Of a stretch of DNA of 64,000 nt, positions 17,167 to 27,133 are shown one piece after another (position 1 is the stretch's first letter; every line of letters begins with the position of its first letter). The notes under the pieces are model-generated. The model saw nothing but the letters and a program-made list of their open reading frames with translations, was not told the DNA's origin and did no database searches. The position numbers were made by a program, and so were the translations under genes. Origin of the DNA: Methylosinus sp. PW1 (lineage in GTDB: Bacteria > Pseudomonadota > Alphaproteobacteria > Rhizobiales > Beijerinckiaceae). Location of the stretch: the NCBI RefSeq assembly GCF_000745215.1, contig NZ_JQNK01000010.1, positions 64,501 to 128,500 of the forward strand, read 5' to 3'.

Positions 17167-18747
17167 TCAGAATTTGGCGAGCGGATCGGGGAAGACGCAG
17201 CCCGCGCGCTTGATGTCCTCGAGCGTCCAGAGATTGTCGCCGCGCACATGGGGCTGGGCGATCAGCGTCTTGCCGTCGGAGCGAACGCCATGGCCCTCGG
17301 CGATCACGTCGGACAATTCGCGTCCCTCATATTGCTCGAAGATGTTGTGGCACTCGTAGCGCTCCGGCTCCGACAGCCACATGCGCTCGCCCCAATCATC
17401 CGTGAGCGAATGCTTCTTGCCGTTGAGCTCGTGCACGCGCAGCGAGCCGGAGCCCTTGGCGAGCGACGGAATGAACGGCACCTGCGAGACGCGGTCGATG
17501 TAGACGTCGTGACCGTTGGCAAGCAGCCAGGCGTAGGGGATGAACCCGCTCTTGGGATCCTCATAGCCGAGCTTCTTCCACTCGTTGTAGATCTTGCCGT
17601 AGTGATCGGCCCAACCCGGGTAGTTCGCCTCGAACCACTCCTGATCCTCCTCGTCCGGCAGAGCCAGGCGCGCGAAGCCGAGCGGCCACAGCGCGTAAGC
17701 GGCGAGAGCGAGATCGTGATGCGCCCAATAGGCGTCCGTCTTGGCGTCGCGCAGCGAGCGGGGGCTCTCCACGCCATACTTGCCGAGGCGACCGATCCAG
17801 ATTCCACCCCAATCCTCGTAGACCCAACGGTTCCAGGTCTTCACCCACGGCTCGACCTTGAACTTGGAGCCATACTCGAACAGATAGCCGAGAGCAGGCG
17901 TGAAATACTTCTGCTGCGTCCAGAAGGCGTTGTTCAGATCGGTGTTGAGGAACTTCGCCGCCGCCGGATCATTGGCGATGGACACCACCGTCTGATAGCC
18001 GTTCGCCATATGGCGTAGCTCGTCCGTCTCCACCGACAGGAAGACCGTCGGCGTGATCTCGTCGCCATTGGCCGAGGCCCATTCGGTGACGGCGACGATC
18101 AGCGGATTGGTGAAGCAGGCTTCGCCGACCAGCTGCAGATTGATCGAGCATTCCACGGCGTCGCCGGAGATGAAGCCGTCGGCGAAGACGCGCTTCATGC
18201 CCTTCCACAGAGGGCCGATCGCGCGGGTGCGACGGGCGTCATTGTGGCCGGCCGGATCGTGATAATGCTTGGAGTAATAGTGGTTGATGAAAGCGCATTG
18301 ATGCGTGTGACGAATTTCGTCGAGCACCTGAGCGAGATAGCCGTTCTTCTGCTCGGCGGCGGTGGCGCTGTCCCACAGCATGGCCGAAGCGGCGATGGCG
18401 TTATACTCGCCGACCTCGAGGAAGTTCGAGATCACCTTCATGGTCTCGCCCCAGCGGGGATGCACCTTGTTGCCGGCGCCGAGACGGGTCAGACCATCGA
18501 GCAGAGTGCCGAACTGGCGCTCGTCCTTGGCCGCCTCCATGCGGGCGTATTCCTTGGCGATGACCTTGAACTGCTCCTTGGTCTGGTTCGCCATGTGATA
18601 TTTGGTGGCGTATTTGGTGCGGTTTTCCTTGAAGTCCCAGTTGAAGCTCTGCAGCCACTTGTGAACCTCCTGCGGCTCGACGCCGACCGGAGCGCGGTTG
18701 ACCTTCAGAGCATCGGTCGCCGCTTTTGTCGCGAGACTGATCGCCAT
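17167..18747 (-). CDS. mmoX: sMMO hydroxylase alpha subunit (methane-oxidising di-iron subunit)
   Basis: 526 residues. All iron ligands are present at the standard numbers: E114, E144 and H147 (DEIRH), E209, E243 and H246 (DELRH). The active-site residues C151 and T213 are also present. Together with MmoY and MmoZ it oxidises methane to methanol in the cytoplasm, using electrons from MmoC and gating by MmoB. The ATG at 18747 gives MAISLATKAATDALKVN, the known mature start. A sigma-54 promoter lies about 160 bases upstream. Expression in related strains is repressed by copper. Confidence 0.98.
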   Translation of the reverse strand: MAISLATKAATDALKVNRAPVGVEPQEVHKWLQSFNWDFKENRTKYATKYHMANQTKEQFKVIAKEYARMEAAKDERQFGTLLDGLTRLGAGNKVHPRWGETMKVISNFLEVGEYNAIAASAMLWDSATAAEQKNGYLAQVLDEIRHTHQCAFINHYYSKHYHDPAGHNDARRTRAIGPLWKGMKRVFADGFISGDAVECSINLQLVGEACFTNPLIVAVTEWASANGDEITPTVFLSVETDELRHMANGYQTVVSIANDPAAAKFLNTDLNNAFWTQQKYFTPALGYLFEYGSKFKVEPWVKTWNRWVYEDWGGIWIGRLGKYGVESPRSLRDAKTDAYWAHHDLALAAYALWPLGFARLALPDEEDQEWFEANYPGWADHYGKIYNEWKKLGYEDPKSGFIPYAWLLANGHDVYIDRVSQVPFIPSLAKGSGSLRVHELNGKKHSLTDDWGERMWLSEPERYECHNIFEQYEGRELSDVIAEGHGVRSDGKTLIAQPHVRGDNLWTLEDIKRAGCVFPDPLAKF

Positions 18748-18902
18748 GCTTTTCCTCCTCACAGACTTTTTGCTTCTCGGATCGACGACTTCGTCTGTAG
18801 TCGCAGATCCGAACGTGAGCGCCGCTTTCCAAACTTTCGAAATGGAAACTTCGATGTCGTCTGCAATTCATCTATTGCGGAAGCGACGACGCTTATTGTT
18901 AT

Positions 18903-18918
18903 GGCAAGCCTCGTGCCA
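18903..18918 (-). promoter_or_regulatory. Sigma-54 promoter of mmoX
   Basis: Minus-strand TGGCACGAGGCTTGCC matches the sigma-54 consensus (TGGCAC-N5-TTGC) with correct GG/GC spacing. Transcription would start near 18892, giving a leader of about 145 bases before the mmoX ATG. The 360-base gap between mmoG and mmoX that contains it is otherwise non-coding and must also hold any MmoR activator sites, which I could not identify. Confidence 0.9.
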
Positions 18919-19063
18919 CTGATGGTGATTTTGCGGAATCATAGAGTTTGCAAGGGATTCGAAAGGATCGTGAAACTCGTGCGACGTGAGCGCGGCGATA
19001 TTCGAAGGCGGCGCTCGATACATCTGTCAAATATGCATACGCACGAATTTCATCGACTGTTTC

Positions 19064-19097
19064 GATCGCCGCGATCGTCGAGGAGATCGCGGCGATC
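19064..19097 (-). terminator. Hairpin behind mmoG
   Basis: A perfect 12-base stem (GATCGCCGCGAT with ATCGCGGCGATC) around a ten-base loop begins 11 bases after the mmoG stop. There is no T-run, so it may be a weak or rho-assisted terminator isolating mmoRG transcription from the sigma-54 mmoX promoter. Confidence 0.55.
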
Positions 19098-19107
19098 ATG
19101 CGCGCAT

Positions 19108-21181
<2,074 letters not shown>

Positions 21182-21185
21182 CGCG

Positions 21186-23276
21186 TCACCTCTTGCAGAC
21201 GATTCGCCTGTCGCTGCGCAGGCCGTAACGCGCCATCTTGTGGTAGAGCGTCGCTCTGGTGATGCCGAGGCTGCGCGCGGCCTTGGCGATATTGCCCTTT
21301 GCGGAGGCGAGCGCGTGCCGTACGGCGCGCGCCTCCCAATCGGAGAGGCCGAATCCCGTCTCGCTCTCGACGGCTTCGTCCATGATCTCTGCGGTCGGCG
21401 TCGCGCCGGCGCCGACGCGATTGTCGAAGTCGAGCTCTTGAATGAAGTCGATCGGAAGATCGTCGATCTCTATGAGCGGCCCCTTGGCGACGGCGATGCT
21501 GGAGCGCAGCACATTGCGCGCCTCGCGTATGTTTCCGGGCCATGGATGCTTGAAGAATATGCGCCAAACCTCATCGGAGAAGCGCAGCTCCTCGTCCGCC
21601 GCCAGCGCCTCGCGCTCGAGACGAAACAGCTGCGCCAATAGTCCGAGCCGATCGGGCCGCTCGCGCAGCGGCGGCAGCCACAGCTGCACGCCATTGAGCC
21701 GATAATAGAGGTCGCGACGAAACGTCCCCTTCTGCACCATCTCCTGCAGGCTGCGATTGGTGGCGGCGACGACGCGCACATCGACGCGGATCGGCTTGCT
21801 GGAGCCGATCGGCACCACCTCGCTCGAGTCGAGAACGCGCAGCAGCGTCGCCTGCAGATCGGCGGCCATGTCGCCGATCTCATCGAGGAACAATATGCCC
21901 TTGTCCGCCTCGACGAATTTGCCGGCCTTGCCCTTGGCGCGCGCGCCGGTGAAGCTGCCGCCCTCATAGCCGAACAATTCGCTCTCGATCAGCTCGCGGG
22001 GAATGGCGGCGCAATTTATGGCGATGAGCGGACGCTCCTTGCGCGGACCGCTGGCGTGCAGGCGGCGCACGAGATGATCCTTGCCGACGCCGGACTCGCC
22101 GGTGATGAGGATCGGAATATTGCGCTCCTGCAAGCCGGAGGCTTTGCGCAGCGCCGCCTCCAGCACATTGTCGCTCCAATCGGCTCGAGCCTCTGGCGCG
22201 GGCGGCGCGGCGTCGGCGCGGTCGGGCGCGCGGCGCTGCGATGGCGAACAGCTCTCACGCTTGGGACAGCGATGCGCTTCGGCGAAGATGGCGTATCGAT
22301 CGCGCGGATCGGTGAGCGGGATGAGGCGCGCGCTCTCATGCGCCGCGACCAGCGCGGGAAGATCGACGCCGAGCGCCGTCGCCGCCTGTTGGCCGATGAG
22401 CGCGGAATGGTCGGAACGAAGCGTCTCGACGCCGGCGCGATCGACGCCGCGAACGAGTCCGTCGGCGCCGATGAAGATGCGGCCCTCGTCGGCGAAGCGT
22501 GGCTCCGCATCGCGCGTCGCGCGCAGGCGCAGCAGATAGCCGTCGGAGGCGATGCGGTCGAAGAGGCTCGCCTCCAGCAGAAGGCGGGCGATCTCGAGAA
22601 AGCCGAGGGCGAGCTTGGCGGCGTCGCGACGGTCGGAGACCATGCCGAGGATCGCGCAGAGACTTCCGTCGGGCGCCGTGATGGGGCATCCGGCGGTGGC
22701 GAAGCGATGCAGCGCGCCGTTGAAATGCTCCTTGCCGTCGAAGGCGATCGGCGCGCGCAAGAGGCTCGCCGTGCCGACGCCATTATTGCCGAGGCTGGCT
22801 TCGCTCCAATCGGCGCCGATGCGCCCCATTTGCGCGGCGCCGGCCGTTATGCGCGAACCGGAGTCGAGCAGCTGCACGAGCGCGCCGGCTGGATCGGCGA
22901 GCAGCAGCGCGACATTGGTCTCGTCGAGCAGCGCGCGCAGCTCGTAGACGAGCGCCGAAAGCCGGCCGGCGACGCCGCCGACCGAATTGCGCCAGGCGTC
23001 GAGCTCCGTCGCGCCGCGATCGTCGCGGCGCTGGCGCGGGGCGAATTCTGCGCCAGGGGGCAGAGCGTGGTCGTCCACGCAGCGCGCCCAGGCCTCGGCG
23101 ACCTGTGGGCGCACCCAATCGGCGCCGGCGGGGGCTTGCCCCGTCTGCTTCATCCAATCCCAGGCGACGCCGGGACGGTCGACTCCATAGAAGCCGGTCT
23201 CCTCGGCGCTGCGCATCTCTATGACAGAGGCGGCGGCATGGCCGAGCAAGGGGGATCTCATCGCCGTATCGCTCAA
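21186..23276 (-). CDS. mmoR: MmoR, sigma-54-dependent activator of the sMMO operon
   Basis: 696 residues. An N-terminal GAF-like sensory region (~100-260), a central AAA+ domain with Walker A GESGVGKD (~391-398), a sigma-54 contact loop reading GSFTGA instead of the usual GAFTGA, Walker B LFLDEIGDM, and a C-terminal Fis helix-turn-helix (~655-690). The layout resembles AcoR-type activators. The start is a TTG because GGGAGGAT lies directly upstream and the first ATG (23261) is too far from it. It would activate the sigma-54 promoter at 18903. Confidence 0.93.
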   Translation of the reverse strand: MSDTAMRSPLLGHAAASVIEMRSAEETGFYGVDRPGVAWDWMKQTGQAPAGADWVRPQVAEAWARCVDDHALPPGAEFAPRQRRDDRGATELDAWRNSVGGVAGRLSALVYELRALLDETNVALLLADPAGALVQLLDSGSRITAGAAQMGRIGADWSEASLGNNGVGTASLLRAPIAFDGKEHFNGALHRFATAGCPITAPDGSLCAILGMVSDRRDAAKLALGFLEIARLLLEASLFDRIASDGYLLRLRATRDAEPRFADEGRIFIGADGLVRGVDRAGVETLRSDHSALIGQQAATALGVDLPALVAAHESARLIPLTDPRDRYAIFAEAHRCPKRESCSPSQRRAPDRADAAPPAPEARADWSDNVLEAALRKASGLQERNIPILITGESGVGKDHLVRRLHASGPRKERPLIAINCAAIPRELIESELFGYEGGSFTGARAKGKAGKFVEADKGILFLDEIGDMAADLQATLLRVLDSSEVVPIGSSKPIRVDVRVVAATNRSLQEMVQKGTFRRDLYYRLNGVQLWLPPLRERPDRLGLLAQLFRLEREALAADEELRFSDEVWRIFFKHPWPGNIREARNVLRSSIAVAKGPLIEIDDLPIDFIQELDFDNRVGAGATPTAEIMDEAVESETGFGLSDWEARAVRHALASAKGNIAKAARSLGITRATLYHKMARYGLRSDRRIVCKR

Positions 23277-23403
23277 AAGCGATCCTCCCGAATTTTTTTG
23301 CGTGTCAGGGCATGGCGTGTCGGTCGACGGGTCCGCTCATGCGAGGGCGCTCGCTCGCGCTGAGCGCGGGCGAGCATTCGACGTCGCGCTTCTGGCGGCG
23401 TGG

Positions 23404-23946
23404 TCAGCCGCGCGCGGCGGAGGGCGCTTTCTGGCCGGGCAAGGGCAGCTTCGACAGCGCTTCGGCGAGCTGCTCCGCCGCATAGCCGAGGATCGCGCCG
23501 ACGATCAGCGACAGGGCCGCCAGCAGAGCCGGATTGGTCGGAGCGAGCGTGGCGAGCTCGTCGGCGCGCGTCGTCGCCAGCAGCGTCGCATAGGCGGCGA
23601 GGGAGACGGGCCATTCGGCGAGCGCCGGCAGATTGGCGGAGAGCACGAGAGCTATGAGCGTGACCGCCACGGCGATCGCCGTCCATGCCGGGGCGCCGAT
23701 CGCCTCGCCATAGGGGAGATGGTTGGCCGCGAGAAGCGCCACAGCGGCGAGAGCGACGCCGAGCAGATTATACGGGACCGATTTTTTCAGCCCTTCGAGC
23801 TTGCCGCCCAAATGCTTGTAGCCGGCCCAGCCGATGAGCGCGGCGAAGAGCTGCGCGCCATAGGGAGCGGCGGGACCGAGAGCCAGAAAAGCGGCGAGAC
23901 CGCCGAGAGCGCCGACGCTCACGGCCTTGAAATATGCAATGCTCAT
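23404..23946 (-). CDS. DUF1097 family membrane protein
   Basis: 180 residues with five or six hydrophobic helices, similar to the DUF1097 family (E. coli YcdZ-like), of unknown function. The ATG at 23946 follows GGAGGC. It lies on the same strand as mmoR, 127 bases upstream of it, in a run of genes that includes copper-related proteins. The 127-base gap before mmoR shows no clear promoter to me. Confidence 0.65.
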   Translation of the reverse strand: MSIAYFKAVSVGALGGLAAFLALGPAAPYGAQLFAALIGWAGYKHLGGKLEGLKKSVPYNLLGVALAAVALLAANHLPYGEAIGAPAWTAIAVAVTLIALVLSANLPALAEWPVSLAAYATLLATTRADELATLAPTNPALLAALSLIVGAILGYAAEQLAEALSKLPLPGQKAPSAARG

Positions 23947-24052
23947 GACAAAAGCCTCCAGCTGCGCGCGCGATTCTATGATCGGCGCAGTTCGCGTGAA
24001 TCCCTCGACGGCGGTTCGCTCCGTCGATCTTCGAAAAGGAGAGTGGGGGAGT

Positions 24053-24565
24053 TCAGGCGAGAGAAGCTGGAGGCGCGCGTGGAAACAGAGGCCGCAGCTC
24101 GGGCGCGGCGGCGACAGCGTCGATGACATAGATCGGCGCTGGGGTGTCGGAGGAGATTTCGAGCGGGAGAATTACGACGAGGACGATCTCGCGCTCGACA
24201 TCTATCGCGGAGCTGCAATGAAGAATGCAGCAAGGGCCGATATGATGATTCTCGCTCGGAGCGGTATCGCTTTTGGCCGCGTCGGCCTTGAAGGACGCGC
24301 AGACCACGCCGGAGAATTGCGCGCTATTGGCGGTCGCTCCCGAGGCGATGCCGACGCCGACCGTCTGCAGCAGGAACAGCAGCGCCGCGACCATGCCGAG
24401 GGCCGCTCGCTCGACGCTCGAATATGTCCGACCCGGGATTTTCAAGGCAAAGTGCTCTGCAGCGTTCGGGACGCGAAGGTACGAGTGGCGCAGGAAAGCG
24501 TCAAGCGACGCTCCTTGTCGCGCGTGCGGCATGTTGTCGCGAGCCTCGCGCAAGCTTTCGTTCAC
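24053..24565 (-). CDS. Small Cys/His-containing membrane protein, DUF2946-like
   Basis: Up to 170 residues. One hydrophobic helix (GMVAALLFLLQTVGVGIASG) is followed by VVC and a HHIGPCCILHC cluster, then another hydrophobic stretch. The pattern resembles DUF2946, a family often found with copper genes, and the clustered Cys/His residues suggest metal binding in the periplasm. The start is uncertain: ATGs at 24565 and 24532 both overlap the end of the SCO gene, and neither has a strong ribosome binding site. Confidence 0.55.
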   Translation of the reverse strand: MNESLREARDNMPHARQGASLDAFLRHSYLRVPNAAEHFALKIPGRTYSSVERAALGMVAALLFLLQTVGVGIASGATANSAQFSGVVCASFKADAAKSDTAPSENHHIGPCCILHCSSAIDVEREIVLVVILPLEISSDTPAPIYVIDAVAAAPELRPLFPRAPPASLA

Positions 24566-25808
24566 GCTGAATGATGCGGCGCGAGCGGCCGCGCCGCTGC
24601 GGAGCGCTCTGACGGCGAATGAAATCTTTCAGCGTTTTCGCGGCTTCGTCGCCACGCTCGGTGAAGGAGGCGACGCTGGACATGAGGCCGTCGCGATCGA
24701 CGAGATAGACGAGCGTCGTGTGATCGATCGTGTAATCGCCGCCCTCCAGCGGCGTCTTGCGGCGATAGACGCGAAACGCCTGCGCCGCGCGGTCTGTCTC
24801 CTCCGCTTCGCCGCGCAAGGCGGTGATGCGTCGCGGGAAGGAGGAGACGAAATCGGCGAGAGTCTCACGCGTGTCGCGCTCTGGATCGAGCGTCGCGAAG
24901 AGAATGTCGAAGCCGGCGCCGGAAGGGTCCGCCTCATTGGCCGCGCGCGCGACCTCGAGCATTGTGGTCGGGCAGACTTCCGGACATCGCGTGAAGCCGA
25001 AGAAAATGGCGTAGGGCCGTCCGCGCATCGTCCTTTCATCGACGATGTCGCCATTCGTCGCAGTGAGGCGGAAGGAGGGCGCATAGGCGCGCGCGGCGGT
25101 TTCGTTGCGATGCGGGGCGATGCGCGGCGCCGCGGCGCTCGCAATAACGATGACGGCGGCCGTCGCGATCCACCATCGACGCGAGCGCAGAGCGGCGGGA
25201 AGGCGCCTTTCGCCGCCCGGCGTGGCGCGGACGCTCGCCGGGCGGCTGGGACGAGCGGAGCTCTCGGGCGGGATGGAGACCGAGACGCCGCTCGAGCGGC
25301 GCGAGCCGCGTCGGCGAATGAAACGACGAAAGCGCGCCGCGAGCCGCACGCCGGCGCCTGGCGCAAGACGCAGCGCCTCGGCGAATGTGGTGCGGATGCG
25401 CGGCTCCACCGCCATGCCGCGCAGGCCGGTGGCGAGGCTCTCGACGGCGCTCTCTTTTTCCGCCGGCGTCGAATGACGCCCGATCTCGAGCCGGCGTCCC
25501 GCCGCGGTGATCTCGACATGCGTGCAGCGGCGCGCGCGATCGAGGCGTCGCTCTATGACCAGCTCCTCCGCTTTGACGCGCCGCTGATCGACGAGCCGGC
25601 CGCGACTGTAATGCGCGACGCGGACGACGCCATTCTCGATCGTCACGCGCTCGACGATCTCGCCGCGCTCGGCCGGCGCGCTTCCGAGGACGAGGCGGCA
25701 AAAAGCCGCGAGGCCGCTCGCCGCGTCGATCGCGAGCCGAGCGAGCCTGCGCGGCGCGAGGGCGGACGTCGCGGCTGCGACGTCGCAAGAGGGCGAGCGC
25801 GGCGTCAT
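24501..25808 (-). CDS. DUF2244-SCO1/SenC fusion protein
   Basis: About 435 residues. The N-terminal part (~20-130) looks like the cytosolic half of DUF2244 (VERVTIENGVVRVAHYSRGR ... GRRLEIGRHSTPAEK). A basic linker and a membrane anchor (WWIATAAVIVIASAA) follow, then a SCO domain with the copper-binding CPEVC at ~276-280 and the distal histidine in IDHTTLVYLVDRDG. SCO proteins deliver copper to the CuA centre of cytochrome oxidase. The start at 25808 follows GACGAAGAA; ATGs at 25868 and 26060 are alternatives. The 369 bases up to the divergent PCuAC gene have no clear gene. Confidence 0.75.
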   Translation of the reverse strand: MTPRSPSCDVAAATSALAPRRLARLAIDAASGLAAFCRLVLGSAPAERGEIVERVTIENGVVRVAHYSRGRLVDQRRVKAEELVIERRLDRARRCTHVEITAAGRRLEIGRHSTPAEKESAVESLATGLRGMAVEPRIRTTFAEALRLAPGAGVRLAARFRRFIRRRGSRRSSGVSVSIPPESSARPSRPASVRATPGGERRLPAALRSRRWWIATAAVIVIASAAAPRIAPHRNETAARAYAPSFRLTATNGDIVDERTMRGRPYAIFFGFTRCPEVCPTTMLEVARAANEADPSGAGFDILFATLDPERDTRETLADFVSSFPRRITALRGEAEETDRAAQAFRVYRRKTPLEGGDYTIDHTTLVYLVDRDGLMSSVASFTERGDEAAKTLKDFIRRQSAPQRRGRSRRIIQRERKLARGSRQHAARATRSVA

Positions 25809-26177
25809 CGGCGTATTCTTCGTCACGCAAGGCTTCGTCACGCAGGGCGCTCCATCTCGCGGCGTCATGTCGCGGCTGCGGGCGCCGCGTCGTCTTATCG
25901 AAAACAGCAATTGCGCATATAGGTCAACGCGAAGGCGAATGTTGCGCATGCGACCGGACGTCGCGTGCAGAAAGTGAACGGACATGCGTTCGATCGCGAT
26001 CGTCGCGATGCGCGCGAAATCGATACGACTGTGCAGCGGTCGTTTCACGGATTCGCGCACAGACTCGCCGCGCGCGCGTATTTCGCGCTATGTGTGTCGG
26101 CTCTGGCGTCTCTCGCAGCGCTGGCGCAAATGTTGCGGACCGGCGCCGAGGGGCAAGTTCAACGATCGGCTCGAGAC

Positions 26178-26690
26178 ATGATCATCGGCTCGCTGCGGCG
26201 GCGCGACCTTTCGACCTCCAAGCGATTCCTGGCGTTGCGTAGGCATTGCGTTCTAGGGGCGCTCGCGCTTCCGCTGGCTCTTTTCGCGACGGCCACGCTC
26301 GCGGCGCCGGCCGCCGCCGCGATAGAGGTGGAGCGCGCCTGGTGCGCGACGCCGCCCAAAGGGGTGAAGATCGGCGCCTGCTATCTGGCCTTGCGCAATG
26401 AGGGGAAGACGGAGGACCGGCTGCTGGGCGTTGAGGCGGACGCCGCCGCTCGCGTCGAGATGCATGTGACGAAGATCGCCGATGGCGTCGGGCGCATGCG
26501 CCCGCTCGCGGACGGCGTCGCGCTGCCGGCCGAGTCGGTCGTCGATTTCCGCGAGAAGGGCTATCACCTTATGCTGGTCGATCTGCGCGGCCCGCTCGCG
26601 GAAGGCGAGACCGTGCGCGGCACGCTGCGATTCGAGCGCGCCGGCGCGCAGCCCGTGCTTTTTCATGTCGAGCGGCCGGGCGCGCCTTGA
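26178..26690 (+). CDS. PCuAC-type periplasmic copper chaperone
   Basis: About 170 residues with an N-terminal signal sequence (LALPLALFATATLAAPAAAA). The copper site pattern is intact: His and Met in VEMHVTK and GRMRPL, then HLM in KGYHLMLVDL, matching H-x10-M-x21-H-x-M type sites. In other bacteria these proteins hand Cu(I) to SCO or directly to cytochrome oxidase, which fits the divergent SCO-fusion gene. The start is approximate; the ATG at 26178 is the last one before the signal peptide. Confidence 0.85.
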   Translation: MIIGSLRRRDLSTSKRFLALRRHCVLGALALPLALFATATLAAPAAAAIEVERAWCATPPKGVKIGACYLALRNEGKTEDRLLGVEADAAARVEMHVTKIADGVGRMRPLADGVALPAESVVDFREKGYHLMLVDLRGPLAEGETVRGTLRFERAGAQPVLFHVERPGAP

Positions 26691-27133
26691 TTTTGCCGGA
26701 GCGGCGTAGGATTCCGGCCGGCGGCGGTCGGGATGGTCGAATCACATGGCGCCCCTATTTCCACTCACGATGAGAATCGCGGGGCGAAGACCCGGCGGAG
26801 GCGGCCGGCCAAAGCGGCCGGCTTTGCCGCGCCCAGTCCCCGCGCTGATCGAGGCCGCCGGTTTGCTCGAGAGCCGTCTGCATGAAAATTTATGAAAATC
26901 GAAGTTCTCGCCGTCGTGGCGCGCGGAGGAGGGGCTCAGCCCATTTCTCGCCGAGACGTAAATGGCTGTTCGCCGAGGCGATCTCTTATTGTAACCAGTC
27001 CGTCATGAATATGACGCAGAAAGGCCCGTCGTTCTCTAGGCCGGTCTTTTCGGCAACAAATTCTCTCCCATAGTGGGTTCATCCCGCATTCAGCCTGGAT
27101 GCGGGATAGGATCGTCCTTCGCTCTCATGCTAG
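26691..27133. other. Intergenic region with a 9-bp-stem hairpin
   Basis: No gene is seen in these 443 bases. It includes an inverted repeat, ATCCCGCAT (27081-27089) with ATGCGGGAT (27099-27107), 26 bases before the synthetase start, and AT-richer stretches around 26881-27065 that could hold promoters. The hairpin might be a leader structure for the downstream gene. Confidence 0.4.

Noticed and set aside
26691..27133. Possible methanobactin precursor gene
   Set aside because: I looked for a short frame ending in a Cys-Gly-Ser-type core here and near the copper genes and found none.
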